Source: Alphaproteobacteria bacterium (GTDB lineage Bacteria > Pseudomonadota > Alphaproteobacteria > Paracaedibacterales > CAIULA01). Taken from it: a stretch of 8,524 nt of DNA. A model generated the notes under the pieces. It saw only the letters and a program-made list of their open reading frames with translations, did not search any database and had not been told where the DNA came from. Shown here in pieces: positions 1 to 7,449 of this stretch. The translations under genes and the position numbers were made by a program. The stretch is from positions 1 through 8,524 of the forward strand of contig JAIEMR010000145.1 of the NCBI GenBank assembly GCA_019751935.1. The letters are read 5' to 3'. Positions within the stretch are counted from its first letter, which is position 1. Every line of letters begins with the position of its first letter.

Positions 1-2043
1 ATGGAAAAGACTGTGGGGAGATTTAAGGTCGACTTGCCCCAAAAGGCTTTTTAAAAATTCATATGCTTTTTCAAAGATTTGTGTTTTTGAGGAATGTTCA
101 CCTAAAGATTGCCATAAACTTCCCGTTCGCATATGACAAAGCGTGAATAGTTCTTCTTCGTTTAAGCCATACCCATTGTTAATGAGCGGGGATTTCAAAA
201 CGCAAGCAAGGCTATAGTCATCCTGCGGAAGACATAAAAATCTCCCAAGAGCCAGCAGATCCATAACCGCAATGTGTTCGTTAATCTGCAGGCGGTCAGC
301 GCCTGCCACAGGAATATGGTGGTGCTTTAGGTTTTGAATAAGGGCCGGAACCAATTCGGAACGTTTGCGCACTAATATCAGAATGTCCCCAGGCTTTATT
401 CTGGCATTGGTACTCGGTAAGATTTCAGGGCTTTTTAAAAGGGTTTGAATCTTGAGGGTGATTTGCTTTGCAAGCTCAGCATGCTTCGAAAGGGAATCTT
501 GCTGAAGAAGGGGAAGCGGCCACGAATTTTCTTTTAAATCATTTTCTTCTGATTTAACTAGGGGTAATAATTCAATAACTCCTGGATGACCTTCACGGTA
601 GGGCTTGTGAAGAATTGCTTCTTCTAAAAATTTAACGCCGCTGCTACATGCGTTAAAGGTTTTATCGACGATTTCTAAAATAGCAGGAGTGGTACGGAAA
701 GAGGTGTGTAGTTCAATATTTTTCCACTCCCTCTTTAAAATCTTTGTTTGCTCTTCAAAGCCATGACGTAAAGTTGCAAACAAAAGAGGCTCTGCGCCTT
801 GAAAGCTGTAAATTGATTGTTTGATATCCCCCACCACAAAAAGGGTCCGATAAGGTTTTTCGGGCGTTAAAAAGGATTCAATCAGCTTAGAGATAATTGC
901 CCATTGATCGGGGCTTGTGTCTTGAGCTTCATCAATTAAAATGTGATCGAGAGCATTATCAAGTTTATAAAAAACCCACTCTGAGATTCCTGGACGCCCC
1001 AGTAACGCATTCGTGCTGGCAATTAAATCTTCAAAGTCCAATAGCCCTTGCTGAATTTTTTCTGTCTGATAATTTTGAAAAATAGCTTGAATGATATGCA
1101 TGAATGCTAGAGTTGAGTCGATAATGGCTTGATTTTTTTGCTGCTCTCTTTCCTTAAAAAGCCGAGATGCTTCTTCTTCAAGGATTTTGTAAATACCTGG
1201 AAAGTCGGTTTGAATATCCTTCGTTGCTAGTTTTTTTCGGATTTGACCATCCTGGGTTAAGAAAAAATTAGAATAATCATCCCCGCCAAGGGCTTCTTCT
1301 AGTTCAGGTTTACCTTGTTCAAAAAGGATTTTAGCGGCATATTGCAATGCATTTATATCTCTAGAGGGAATGTTTTCTTCTATTTTGAGAAAGCTTTCTA
1401 GGGCAGCTTTATAGTCCTCTAAATTTTGATAGTTCGCGAGCAGCTTTCCAAATTGTCCGCGTTGACTTTGAATGCTTTTTAAAAGCCCTTCAAAATGATA
1501 ATCCGACATAGAAGTGGCAATGTGCTCCAGAAAGCCTTGAAGCTCAGGGTCTTGGGTTTTTAAAACCTGATAATATGCTTTTTTTAAAAGATCATTGACC
1601 TCATCTCCCTCTAAAAGAGTAAAGCTAGGATCAATAGCGGCCTCAAGGGGGAAACGCTGAAGTAAACTTTGACAAAAGCTGTGGATTGTTTGAATGCGAA
1701 TCCCGCCAGGAGTATCAATTACATGGAAAAGCAATTGACGCGCTAGCGCGAGAGTTTCCTTTGAAGTGGATTGGTTCGTTAGTTCCTGAAGGTCTTTTTG
1801 TAAACTGTCTTCATTAAAAATTGCCCATTCTTGAAGTTTTGCCGTTAGGCGGTTTTGCATTTCGATGGCTGCTGCTTTTGTAAAGGTAATACACAAGATA
1901 GATTCAGGTGTTGTGCCCGTTAACAGTAGATTTAAGAGTCTATCTATTAGAACTTTTGTTTTTCCTGTTCCAGCCGATGCACTGACCCAGCAGCTTGCAT
2001 TAGGATTAGCAGCTAATGCTTGAGGATTATTTACTGCTGCCAT
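1..2043 (-). CDS. addA: AddA, ATP-dependent helicase/nuclease subunit A (5' part of gene, runs off left edge)
   Basis: Motor subunit of the AddAB helicase-nuclease, which unwinds and resects double-strand breaks so that RecA can be loaded. Translating the minus strand from the ATG at 2043 gives 681 codons with no stop up to base 1. All UvrD-type (SF1A) helicase motifs expected so far are present: Walker A ASAGTGKT (22-29), motif Ia ITFTKAAA (about 56-63), IQTIHSFC (117-124), LDFEDLI (about 335-341), Walker B/DEAQ box IDEAQDTSPDQW (370-381), VVGDIKQSIYSFQGA (403-417), TSFRT (447-451) and GDILILVRKR (552-561). The ADRL and LPQDDYSLACVLKSPL stretches near 600-640 match alphaproteobacterial AddA. 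Alphaproteobacterial AddA is usually about 1150 residues, so the rest of the helicase and the C-terminal nuclease lie outside the window. The start codon sits inside the end of addB (13-nt overlap) with only a weak GAAAG ribosome site, which points to translational coupling. Confidence 0.96.
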   Translation of the reverse strand, partial: MAAVNNPQALAANPNASCWVSASAGTGKTKVLIDRLLNLLLTGTTPESILCITFTKAAAIEMQNRLTAKLQEWAIFNEDSLQKDLQELTNQSTSKETLALARQLLFHVIDTPGGIRIQTIHSFCQSLLQRFPLEAAIDPSFTLLEGDEVNDLLKKAYYQVLKTQDPELQGFLEHIATSMSDYHFEGLLKSIQSQRGQFGKLLANYQNLEDYKAALESFLKIEENIPSRDINALQYAAKILFEQGKPELEEALGGDDYSNFFLTQDGQIRKKLATKDIQTDFPGIYKILEEEASRLFKEREQQKNQAIIDSTLAFMHIIQAIFQNYQTEKIQQGLLDFEDLIASTNALLGRPGISEWVFYKLDNALDHILIDEAQDTSPDQWAIISKLIESFLTPEKPYRTLFVVGDIKQSIYSFQGAEPLLFATLRHGFEEQTKILKREWKNIELHTSFRTTPAILEIVDKTFNACSSGVKFLEEAILHKPYREGHPGVIELLPLVKSEENDLKENSWPLPLLQQDSLSKHAELAKQITLKIQTLLKSPEILPSTNARIKPGDILILVRKRSELVPALIQNLKHHHIPVAGADRLQINEHIAVMDLLALGRFLCLPQDDYSLACVLKSPLINNGYGLNEEELFTLCHMRTGSLWQSLGEHSSKTQIFEKAYEFLKSLLGQVDLKSPHSLFH

Positions 2044-4847
2044 TCTGAAAGTCTTTCAAGATGGGCATAAGGATTAAAGGTGGGCGCTTTTTCTGGAACA
2101 GGGCAAGCAAGGTAAGGGGTTTCTGAATTCATGAAAGTTGACAGTAAGTTTAATAACCCAGTTTCTGTTTCTTTTAAAAACTCTGAAGTGATTTCAAGTC
2201 TTGAAATTTTTCCAGCAGGTTCTCCTCCTTTTAAGTGCCAAATGGCAATCTCTTCAGGAAGAGCTTTGATATCAAAGCCACCTTGGTCGGCCATTAAAGC
2301 CTCTAAAGAAAGCTGAGGGGAGTAGCCATTTTTTATATCTTTTATGCTGGGCGGGTTCCCTGTTTTATAATCAATAATCCTTAAATGATCATCGGTTAAG
2401 ATGTCTAGCCTGTCTGCAATGGCTTTAACCGTGAAAGTAAAATGCAAATGGGAAAGAGTGAGTTGGCCGTTTTGTTCCGTCAAATAGGTTTTTGCAGGAT
2501 TATGACAAAGTTCATTTAAAAACCACGTTGCAATTTGTTCGAACCGATGCCACCAGAAAATGCGAGTGACTGGGTTTTTATCAAAATAGGGTTTTGCTAA
2601 TGTCAGTAATTCATCAATTCTGTTGTTTTCAGCTCCATAAGATTTCAAATAAGATTCCAGAATTTTATGGATAATTTGCCCCTTATCGGCGCCCCCTAGT
2701 TCTTCATCCAGAGAAAGAAGAGGTGACAGTTTAAGGCACTGTTTTGCATAAATGCCATAAGGGTCGCGCATGAGAGTTTCAATTTCTGTAACTGAAAAAC
2801 GAGTTGGCCTGCTTTGAACAGGGGGGCGGGGAGAAGGCGGGTCATAGGAGATAGGATCAAGCTTGGGTGAAAGGCTTTTTGCCCATGCTTGCCAGGGAAG
2901 CTGTGAAGTATTTTTTATAATATCGGCGTTCTTTTTTTCTACAACTTCGAGGCGTCTCCACCAGCGACTTGGAATAGTTGGGGTGCCTTGATCAATTCTG
3001 GAACGTGTTAAAAGAAGATGGGGGGCATAAAAACAGCTGCTAAAATCATGCGCCGATAATCCAAGACGTCTTTCGAGTGAAGGTAGGCCTAACTGCTGTC
3101 TCATGCTTCGGCTTAGCCATGGATCAGGATCAATTGATGGCGGCCAACTGTTCTCATTAAGGCCGCCTAGTATCATCACATCACAGTGACTTAAGCGAGC
3201 TTCCAAAGCGCCTAAAATCCTAATTCTTGAACCAATTCCCTCATTATCCCGTAATTTATCATCTTGCTGCATCAAGGATGCTAAGAAAGAAGGATAGTTT
3301 TTTTGGTTTAAAGGTGGAAAGTGGTCGCTTTCGTTAAACAAACTATCAAAAAAGGTTTGAACCGCTTTTCCATCTGATTGTCCCCACAAGGGTGATGTTT
3401 CGGAATTATCACCTGTTAAAGATAGACAGGTTTGCTTGTGAAGCGACAAAAGGTCTTTAAAAAAATGGCCGTTTGATGATGAAAACAAAGGATTTATGAT
3501 ATCTAAAATCTCTTGAAACCAAATTGATAATGAGGGAAGTTTCTCTGAGATAACAGCTTCTAATTCTGTGATTTCAAGCTTAAATTTCCGTAAGATATTT
3601 TTCTCTAAAATTCGGACATTTTCCAAGTGTTGCTGGCGATTTGCTTTGAAGCATAAAGGATGCTTTAAAACGACTAATAATTGACTGATTGTGGGGGCAG
3701 AGAAAAGGTCTGCAACCAACAACACAAATCCACCAACAACCGAATTTGCGAGAGGCCTTCCGCTGGATGTATTGGGGGTTAAATTCCATCGTTCAAGTTC
3801 AGTTTCCACCAGATGACATAAATGTTGATTTGGGCTAACAAGAGAAATGGTTCTCTGACTGATTTCAAGATAATGACGCATCATCAGGGCAATGATTTTT
3901 GCTTCCTCAGAGACTAGGTCACATTCAACCATCTGGGGCCAGTATTCAGGTGAAAATGACGAGGGTAAGGTTAATTCTTTATTATTCATAGAGGAGATAA
4001 GCAGTTGATAGCGACTATTTTCTAGAGGCGTTTTGTCCTTTAAAATGAGAATGTCATTTTTGTTTGTTTCTAGAAACTTTAAAAGATTAGAAAGGGTATG
4101 CTGGGGGTGTGTTAGTGGCAGATCTTCATTGAAGGCTATCGTATCAAGGCCAGGCAGAATAACTTGCCCCTGCGGCAAAGCTAAAACAGTTTTCATAAGT
4201 TCGGCGGTGGCGGGCACGGTGCCTGTTGTTCCCGCAATAATGATGGGATGATTCGGCGGATTTTCCCTCCAATTTTGGGCTAGGGCTCTCAAGCTTTCGC
4301 GGGTTCGGGCTTGTGGCTCAATAACACCTAAATCTGTTAAAATCGACGGCCAATAATCAGTGACAATTTTTAAAAAGTTAAGCGTTTCCTGCCAATGTTC
4401 AGCGTAATCTGTCACAGCTAGGCTTTTTAAGTTTTCTAAATCAATGCCAGTTGTTTCTGCCTCATCAATCAGGTGAATTAATCCTTGAGCGGCCTTTAAG
4501 GCGCGATTTGGGGTATAATTGGGCAGCTTTAAAACCAACTGGATAAAAAGCCCTAAGCGTTTTAAAGGATTAATGGAGGAGGGAAGATCATCGATTTTTG
4601 AAAGAAGAAGAGGGTTTTCTGATTCAATATCAGCAAGCGCAATTATCCTTGGTAACATTAAGGGATGATCGCTTTTAATCTCTGTTTGAAAAATCTCATT
4701 CAAGTTTAAAAGAGCCCGTTTTGTGGGCAGGATAACAAGTGTTTTCGCAAGGTCGAAAGGATTTGGGGATTGCTTTATCAAAAGCTCCGCAAGGCTTTTT
4801 AAAAAGCATTGACCAAAAGGAATTCCGATGATTTTGTGAATTGTCAT
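2031..4847 (-). CDS. addB: AddB, double-strand break repair protein (inactive helicase fold plus nuclease)
   Basis: Partner of AddA in the AddAB complex. It recognises and processes DNA ends, and its C-terminal nuclease cuts one strand. From the ATG at 4847 the protein has 938 residues. The N-terminus (IIGIPFGQCFLKSLAE) aligns with the start of alphaproteobacterial AddB, whose Walker A is degenerate, so this subunit is probably not a motor. The LPTKRA (about 41-46) and IIAGTTGTVPATAELM (about 203-218) segments are typical of the family. The C-terminal RecB-type PDDEXK nuclease is intact: GQIIHKILE (His727), ADRLD (812-815), IIDYKTG (Asp826, Lys828) and PQLSLEA (about 844-850). The end, NPYAHLERLSEW, is also characteristic. 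An in-frame GTG at 4877, directly after the peroxiredoxin stop, would add 10 residues, but those codons lie across a terminator-like hairpin and do not look like AddB, so I prefer ATG 4847. The ATG lacks a clear ribosome site. A weak promoter-like TTAACA element lies at the end of the upstream gene. Confidence 0.95.
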   Translation of the reverse strand: MTIHKIIGIPFGQCFLKSLAELLIKQSPNPFDLAKTLVILPTKRALLNLNEIFQTEIKSDHPLMLPRIIALADIESENPLLLSKIDDLPSSINPLKRLGLFIQLVLKLPNYTPNRALKAAQGLIHLIDEAETTGIDLENLKSLAVTDYAEHWQETLNFLKIVTDYWPSILTDLGVIEPQARTRESLRALAQNWRENPPNHPIIIAGTTGTVPATAELMKTVLALPQGQVILPGLDTIAFNEDLPLTHPQHTLSNLLKFLETNKNDILILKDKTPLENSRYQLLISSMNNKELTLPSSFSPEYWPQMVECDLVSEEAKIIALMMRHYLEISQRTISLVSPNQHLCHLVETELERWNLTPNTSSGRPLANSVVGGFVLLVADLFSAPTISQLLVVLKHPLCFKANRQQHLENVRILEKNILRKFKLEITELEAVISEKLPSLSIWFQEILDIINPLFSSSNGHFFKDLLSLHKQTCLSLTGDNSETSPLWGQSDGKAVQTFFDSLFNESDHFPPLNQKNYPSFLASLMQQDDKLRDNEGIGSRIRILGALEARLSHCDVMILGGLNENSWPPSIDPDPWLSRSMRQQLGLPSLERRLGLSAHDFSSCFYAPHLLLTRSRIDQGTPTIPSRWWRRLEVVEKKNADIIKNTSQLPWQAWAKSLSPKLDPISYDPPSPRPPVQSRPTRFSVTEIETLMRDPYGIYAKQCLKLSPLLSLDEELGGADKGQIIHKILESYLKSYGAENNRIDELLTLAKPYFDKNPVTRIFWWHRFEQIATWFLNELCHNPAKTYLTEQNGQLTLSHLHFTFTVKAIADRLDILTDDHLRIIDYKTGNPPSIKDIKNGYSPQLSLEALMADQGGFDIKALPEEIAIWHLKGGEPAGKISRLEITSEFLKETETGLLNLLSTFMNSETPYLACPVPEKAPTFNPYAHLERLSEWQQ

Positions 4848-4849
4848 TG

Positions 4850-4871
4850 AAAAATGGGGCTTAAAGCCCCA
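4850..4871 (-). terminator. Hairpin and T-run between the peroxiredoxin gene and addB
   Basis: On the minus strand the sequence reads TGGGGC, loop TTTAA, GCCCCA, then TTTTT. This is a perfect 6-bp GC-rich stem with a 5-nt loop and an immediate U-tract, the layout of a Rho-independent terminator. It begins 6 nt after the peroxiredoxin stop codon and ends just before the preferred addB ATG. It probably ends the peroxiredoxin transcript. The stem is short, so termination may be partial and could act as attenuation of addBA. Confidence 0.72.
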
Positions 4872-4877
4872 CAACAC

Positions 4878-5366
4878 TTAAAGAATATTTAAAAAATGTT
4901 CCGCGCTTGTTAAGCTGCATGTAGAGGCAGGCTCAACTTCAAGTCTTGAAACCTTTCCATCCTTTATAATCATCGCATAACGTTGTGAACGATAACCCAG
5001 ACCAAGGGCAGTTAAATCCATGCCTAATCCAAGAGCGCGCGTCAAATCACCATTTCCATCAGCAATCATAGCAATTTCATTTTTTGTATGTTGGCTTTCG
5101 GCCCATGCTTGCATAACAAACGGATCGTTAACGGAAACGCAAGCGATTTGGTCAACGCCTTTGTCCACTAACTGTTGCTTATGAGTGACAAAGCTAGGCA
5201 AATGCTTTGAAGAGCAAACCGGCGTAAAAGCACCCGGAATTGCAAAAAGAATGGTTGTTTTATCTTTAAAGAAATCAGATGTGTTGAGGTCAATAGGACC
5301 ATTAGATGTCGCTTGTTTTACACTAATATTTGGGATTTTATCCCCGACTTTTATAGACGTAGACAT
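4878..5366 (-). CDS. Peroxiredoxin, Prx5 type (AhpC/TSA family)
   Basis: Thiol peroxidase that reduces hydrogen peroxide and organic hydroperoxides, probably in the cytoplasm since no signal peptide is seen. From the ATG at 5366 it has 162 residues, normal for Prx5. The active-site motif PGAFTPVCSSKHLP holds the peroxidatic Cys51 and its partner Thr48. Arg126 and Arg129 (YRSQRYAM) supply the conserved active-site arginine. Cys150 in the TCSLTSAEH segment lies where human PRDX5 carries its resolving cysteine, so an atypical 2-Cys mechanism is likely; this is an inference from alignment by eye. Cys76 is the only other cysteine. An upstream in-frame ATG at 5381 would add five residues (MEALI). 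I chose 5366 because GGAGG lies exactly 8 nt before it and the family normally begins close to IKVGDKIP. The gene stands upstream of addB on the same strand but is separated from it by a terminator-like hairpin. Confidence 0.94.
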   Translation of the reverse strand: MSTSIKVGDKIPNISVKQATSNGPIDLNTSDFFKDKTTILFAIPGAFTPVCSSKHLPSFVTHKQQLVDKGVDQIACVSVNDPFVMQAWAESQHTKNEIAMIADGNGDLTRALGLGMDLTALGLGYRSQRYAMIIKDGKVSRLEVEPASTCSLTSAEHFLNIL

Positions 5367-5374
5367 GATTAAGG

Positions 5375-5379
5375 CCTCC
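5375..5379 (-). promoter_or_regulatory. Ribosome binding site deciding the peroxiredoxin start
   Basis: GGAGG on the minus strand with an 8-nt spacer to the ATG at 5366. This near-ideal site favours that start over the in-frame ATG at 5381, which has a GGGAG about 10 nt upstream. Confidence 0.7.
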
Positions 5380-5398
5380 ATAGATTTTATTCTCCCTA

Positions 5399-5427
5399 TT
5401 TATAGAGCATGAGGGCTGAATAATCGA
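5399..5427 (-). promoter_or_regulatory. Possible promoter of the peroxiredoxin gene
   Basis: On the minus strand a -10-like TATAAA (5404-5399) lies 17 nt from a poor -35-like TCGATT (5427-5422). A start about 7 nt downstream of the -10 box would leave a short leader carrying the GGAGG site. The -35 match is only 3 of 6, so the call rests on position and the -10 box. It overlaps the repeat at 5418-5439. Confidence 0.35.
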
Positions 5428-5439
5428 TAGGAATTATCG
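5418..5439. repeat. Imperfect 9-bp direct repeat upstream of the peroxiredoxin gene
   Basis: GAATAATCG and GAATTATCG are separated by ATAG, giving a 13-bp period with one mismatch. The copies overlap the likely -35 area of the peroxiredoxin promoter, where a regulator could bind. Chance occurrence in AT-rich DNA is possible. Confidence 0.35.
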
Positions 5440-5459
5440 AAGATTTTTTTTGAAATCTT
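5440..5459. repeat. AT-rich inverted repeat in the divergent intergenic region
   Basis: AAGATTT, a 6-nt spacer TTTTTG, then AAATCTT form a perfect 7-bp inverted repeat, followed by more T residues on the plus strand. No plus-strand gene ends upstream, so a terminator role is unlikely. It may be a binding site or simply an AT-rich spacer. Confidence 0.4.
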
Positions 5460-5491
5460 TTTTGAAAATTAGAAGGAACACCAAGTTTCTT

Positions 5492-5510
5492 GATTAATCA
5501 GTTATTAATC
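5492..5510. promoter_or_regulatory. Operator-like inverted repeat upstream of the protease gene
   Basis: GATTAAT, spacer CAGTT, ATTAATC form a perfect 7-bp inverted repeat of 19 bp in total. The left arm also lies in the 10-bp palindrome TGATTAATCA (5491-5500). The right arm overlaps the best -35 candidate of the downstream gene, the usual position for a repressor or activator site. No specific regulator is recognised. Confidence 0.4.
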
Positions 5511-5533
5511 GTTTGTTTTTACGATTGTATTAT
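5505..5533 (+). promoter_or_regulatory. Possible promoter of the secreted protease gene
   Basis: A -10-like TATTAT (5528-5533) lies 17 nt downstream of a weak -35-like TTAATC (5505-5510). The leader to the ATG at 5560 would be about 20 nt. No strong Shine-Dalgarno is seen; AAAGA about 9 nt before the ATG is the best candidate. Confidence 0.35.
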
Positions 5534-5559
5534 AAAGGGTGAATTAAAGATTATTTAGC

Positions 5560-6975
5560 ATGAATTTCCTAAAAGTTATTTTACTATTCATTTTTATCAT
5601 CGCTAATTCTTACTCTGCAACTTGGGAAGCAACGCAAGCTGAGCTTATCCGTATAAGTGGGCAGAAAAATTGGTTAGAAGCATTATTGAAAATGGAATGT
5701 GATGCAACGCACAAAGCCGATGAATTAACTGCAGCACAAAGAAGAAAAGTATTTGAAAGATTTGTAAATGGACGAGGAAGAGGAGCAGGGACTTTGGTTG
5801 AAGATCTTTCCCATGCTTCACATCCGAATATAGGAGTTGCCATAGGTGATCCATTGGAAAATTATCTGAATTTTAATTTTGTATGGGATGATGTTGATGT
5901 CGTAGATGTTTTAGAGGCAGGTTTTATTGGGGGTATCTTTAGGGATCGTAGGTTTGCCGCGGGATGGCTTTTTAATACAATTGACATTATTCGTCAACAG
6001 CCCTACACAAACTCCCTTCTAACGGAACCTCAGTATAGTAATATGGCTACGAATGATTTATTGAAGGTTCAGAAATTATCAGGAACGTTTTGGTGTTGGA
6101 AGGGAGGGTCTTTAGAAGAAGCTGAAGAAATGTTTTCCGGAATCATTCAGCCAGGTCAGGAAATATCTTCAGATACAGTCAATATTATAAGTTGTTTTCA
6201 TGGTTTGATGGAAGCTGGACCTATCAATCATCTTTATTTTCTACCTAATGGCGAAGCCCCAATTGCTGAGAATTTTTTTAGAATTCAAGATGTTCAAGTG
6301 GGGGTGGAAGGGCATCCTTTAGATCAAGCAAGTATCACCCAATTATCTGATCAATATAAACATAAAGAAGAAATTGGGGAGTTTATGGATAATGATTATA
6401 CAATTATCCGTGTCAGCAATAATGCTGCAGCTGGTGGAAATACAATCCAAAATATTTTACAACCAAATCATCTTTTTAACCCTAGCGACAATCATGTTAT
6501 TAATCTGCAAGGAGAAATTGAAGCTGCTCATGTGCATTTTGATCGTATTTTTGCCTTCGGGAAGCCAAGGAGTATTATATTGCAAGATGCTGGACTTGAT
6601 GGTTTCTGTCTAGTATCTGATGTCTTTAACGGAAATATTGTGCATGATTTAAGAGATCGTCATGACCACGGTGTATTGTCTCAGATAATACCTCCTCTTC
6701 GAAAAATAAACCATTCAAATCAAATTTTTGAACGAAATCCAACCACCAGTCTTTATCATTCTTCAATAGGGCATGTGAATTTACCAGAAACATTTCAAAC
6801 TATTCCTATTCCTTTTGCTGATGGAATGAGCGGAGGGCCTGTTCTTATGTGTAAAGTCAATCATACTGATACAGATCATTCTATTAAATGTAGACATATT
6901 GGTGTTGTACAGGGAGGTGGTTTGTTTAGAGAGGGAAGTCAATTACTATACAAAAGTGTAATTGCAACTATTTAA
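5560..6975 (+). CDS. Secreted trypsin-like serine protease, divergent
   Basis: The protein has 471 residues. Residues 1-20 form a signal peptide (Lys5, a hydrophobic run, then SYSA before TW), so the product is exported. The C-terminal half looks like a chymotrypsin-fold protease. GMSGGPVLM carries the presumed nucleophile Ser424, and IGVVQGGG (447-454) follows as expected. DNDYTIIRVSN (277-287) resembles the catalytic Asp strand, with Asp279 the best fit. SSDTVNIISCFHG (203-215) resembles the TAAHC region, with His214. The order His-Asp-Ser and the spacings fit a trypsin domain starting near SGTFWC (174-179). Six cysteines remain after the signal peptide (47, 179, 212, 350, 431, 444). Cys179-Cys212 and Cys431-Cys444 are plausible disulfides. 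Residues 21-170 match no domain I recognise and could be a propeptide or targeting domain. A small exported protein gene begins 21 nt after the stop. The serine motif is clear, the His and Asp assignments are inferred, and substrates are unknown. Confidence 0.82.
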   Translation: MNFLKVILLFIFIIANSYSATWEATQAELIRISGQKNWLEALLKMECDATHKADELTAAQRRKVFERFVNGRGRGAGTLVEDLSHASHPNIGVAIGDPLENYLNFNFVWDDVDVVDVLEAGFIGGIFRDRRFAAGWLFNTIDIIRQQPYTNSLLTEPQYSNMATNDLLKVQKLSGTFWCWKGGSLEEAEEMFSGIIQPGQEISSDTVNIISCFHGLMEAGPINHLYFLPNGEAPIAENFFRIQDVQVGVEGHPLDQASITQLSDQYKHKEEIGEFMDNDYTIIRVSNNAAAGGNTIQNILQPNHLFNPSDNHVINLQGEIEAAHVHFDRIFAFGKPRSIILQDAGLDGFCLVSDVFNGNIVHDLRDRHDHGVLSQIIPPLRKINHSNQIFERNPTTSLYHSSIGHVNLPETFQTIPIPFADGMSGGPVLMCKVNHTDTDHSIKCRHIGVVQGGGLFREGSQLLYKSVIATI

Positions 6976-6984
6976 GTGTGTGAC

Positions 6985-6988
6985 GGAG
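6985..6988 (+). promoter_or_regulatory. Ribosome binding site deciding the start of the first small exported protein
   Basis: GGAG with an 8-nt spacer to the ATG at 6997. The alternative GTG at 6976 directly follows the protease stop, has no such site, and would place seven polar residues before the signal peptide. Confidence 0.6.
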
Positions 6989-6996
6989 TTATTAAA

Positions 6997-7329
6997 ATGG
7001 GACGATTGGTCATATTTCTATCTTTCTTGGCATTGTGGAGTAATGCGTGCTATGCCACGCCAAAATACCAAGCTGCACAAATTATTGAGGAAATTAAAAA
7101 ATCAAAAGATGATTCCTATTTAAAGGATGGTTTACTAATAACTGAGTTATTATTTTCAGAGATTAAAAAAAATAACGAAAAGGTTATTGAAAAATTTAAA
7201 AAGGAAATCCAGATTATCGATGACATTATAGAAAGAGATAGTTCAGATCTAGTCTATAATTGGGTTGCACGGTATTACCCTAAGAATAATATTGTTTGTA
7301 TTCGCCGGTCAAAAAGAGCGAAAAGTTGA
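6997..7329 (+). CDS. Small exported protein, unknown function (paralogue 1)
   Basis: I recognise no family. From the ATG at 6997 the protein has 110 residues. Residues 1-20 are a signal peptide (Arg3, a hydrophobic stretch, CYA before the cleavage site). The mature part of 90 residues is charged and mostly predicted helical by eye: a lysine- and glutamate-rich segment (about 31-80), then LVYNW (85-89), then a basic tail with IRR (102-104) and RSKRAKS at the end. The mature sequence aligns almost without gaps with the gene at 7450-7821. The gene lies 21 nt after the protease stop, so it is probably co-transcribed with the protease and may act with it, for example as an inhibitor, chaperone or substrate; that is inference from position only. 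The GTG at 6976 would extend it by seven residues but is less likely given the ribosome site. Confidence 0.78.
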   Translation: MGRLVIFLSFLALWSNACYATPKYQAAQIIEEIKKSKDDSYLKDGLLITELLFSEIKKNNEKVIEKFKKEIQIIDDIIERDSSDLVYNWVARYYPKNNIVCIRRSKRAKS

Positions 7330-7385
7330 AATTGATTTTCTGAACTGTGGTTTACTGGTAAAATACTCTTTTCAATAAATAAATG

Positions 7386-7414
7386 TTGTAAATTTTCTTT
7401 CTGTACACTATATA
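7386..7414 (+). promoter_or_regulatory. Promoter of the second small exported protein gene
   Basis: TTGTAA (7386-7391) and TATATA (7409-7414) are separated by exactly 17 nt, a good sigma-70 layout. Transcription would start near 7421, leaving a leader of about 30 nt. It implies that the second paralogue can be expressed independently of the protease. No terminator is evident in the preceding gap, so read-through is also possible. Confidence 0.5.
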
Positions 7415-7449
7415 ACCTTTAGGATCATTAGCAAGGGATGAGGGGCGCT

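Noticed and set aside
897..1085. Plus-strand open frame of 62 codons inside addA, and similar frames inside addB, the peroxiredoxin gene and the protease gene
   Set aside because: They lie opposite or out of frame with clearly conserved genes, have no ribosome sites or family signatures, and are expected shadows.
2044..2057. Small palindrome (TGAAAG A CTTTCA) just before the addA start
   Set aside because: The one-base spacer is too short for an RNA hairpin and the sequence is part of the addB coding region.
44..4802. Recurring GGCTTTTTAA-like string at several places in the addA and addB region
   Set aside because: On the coding strand it simply spells Lys/Ser/Leu codons (AAA AGC CTT) within the two proteins. 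The copies are not regularly spaced and sit in frame, so it is codon usage and not a DNA repeat or uptake signal.
2884..5113. A 12-bp identical string (GCCCATGCTTGC) in addB and in the peroxiredoxin gene
   Set aside because: Both copies encode Gln-Ala-Trp-Ala in frame on the minus strand. Only two copies exist and nothing around them is shared.
7021..7060. Possible lipoprotein cleavage site in the first small exported protein (Cys18)
   Set aside because: The residues before the cysteine (SNA) do not fit a lipobox. Cleavage after CYA by signal peptidase I is the better reading, and the paralogue with CQA agrees.
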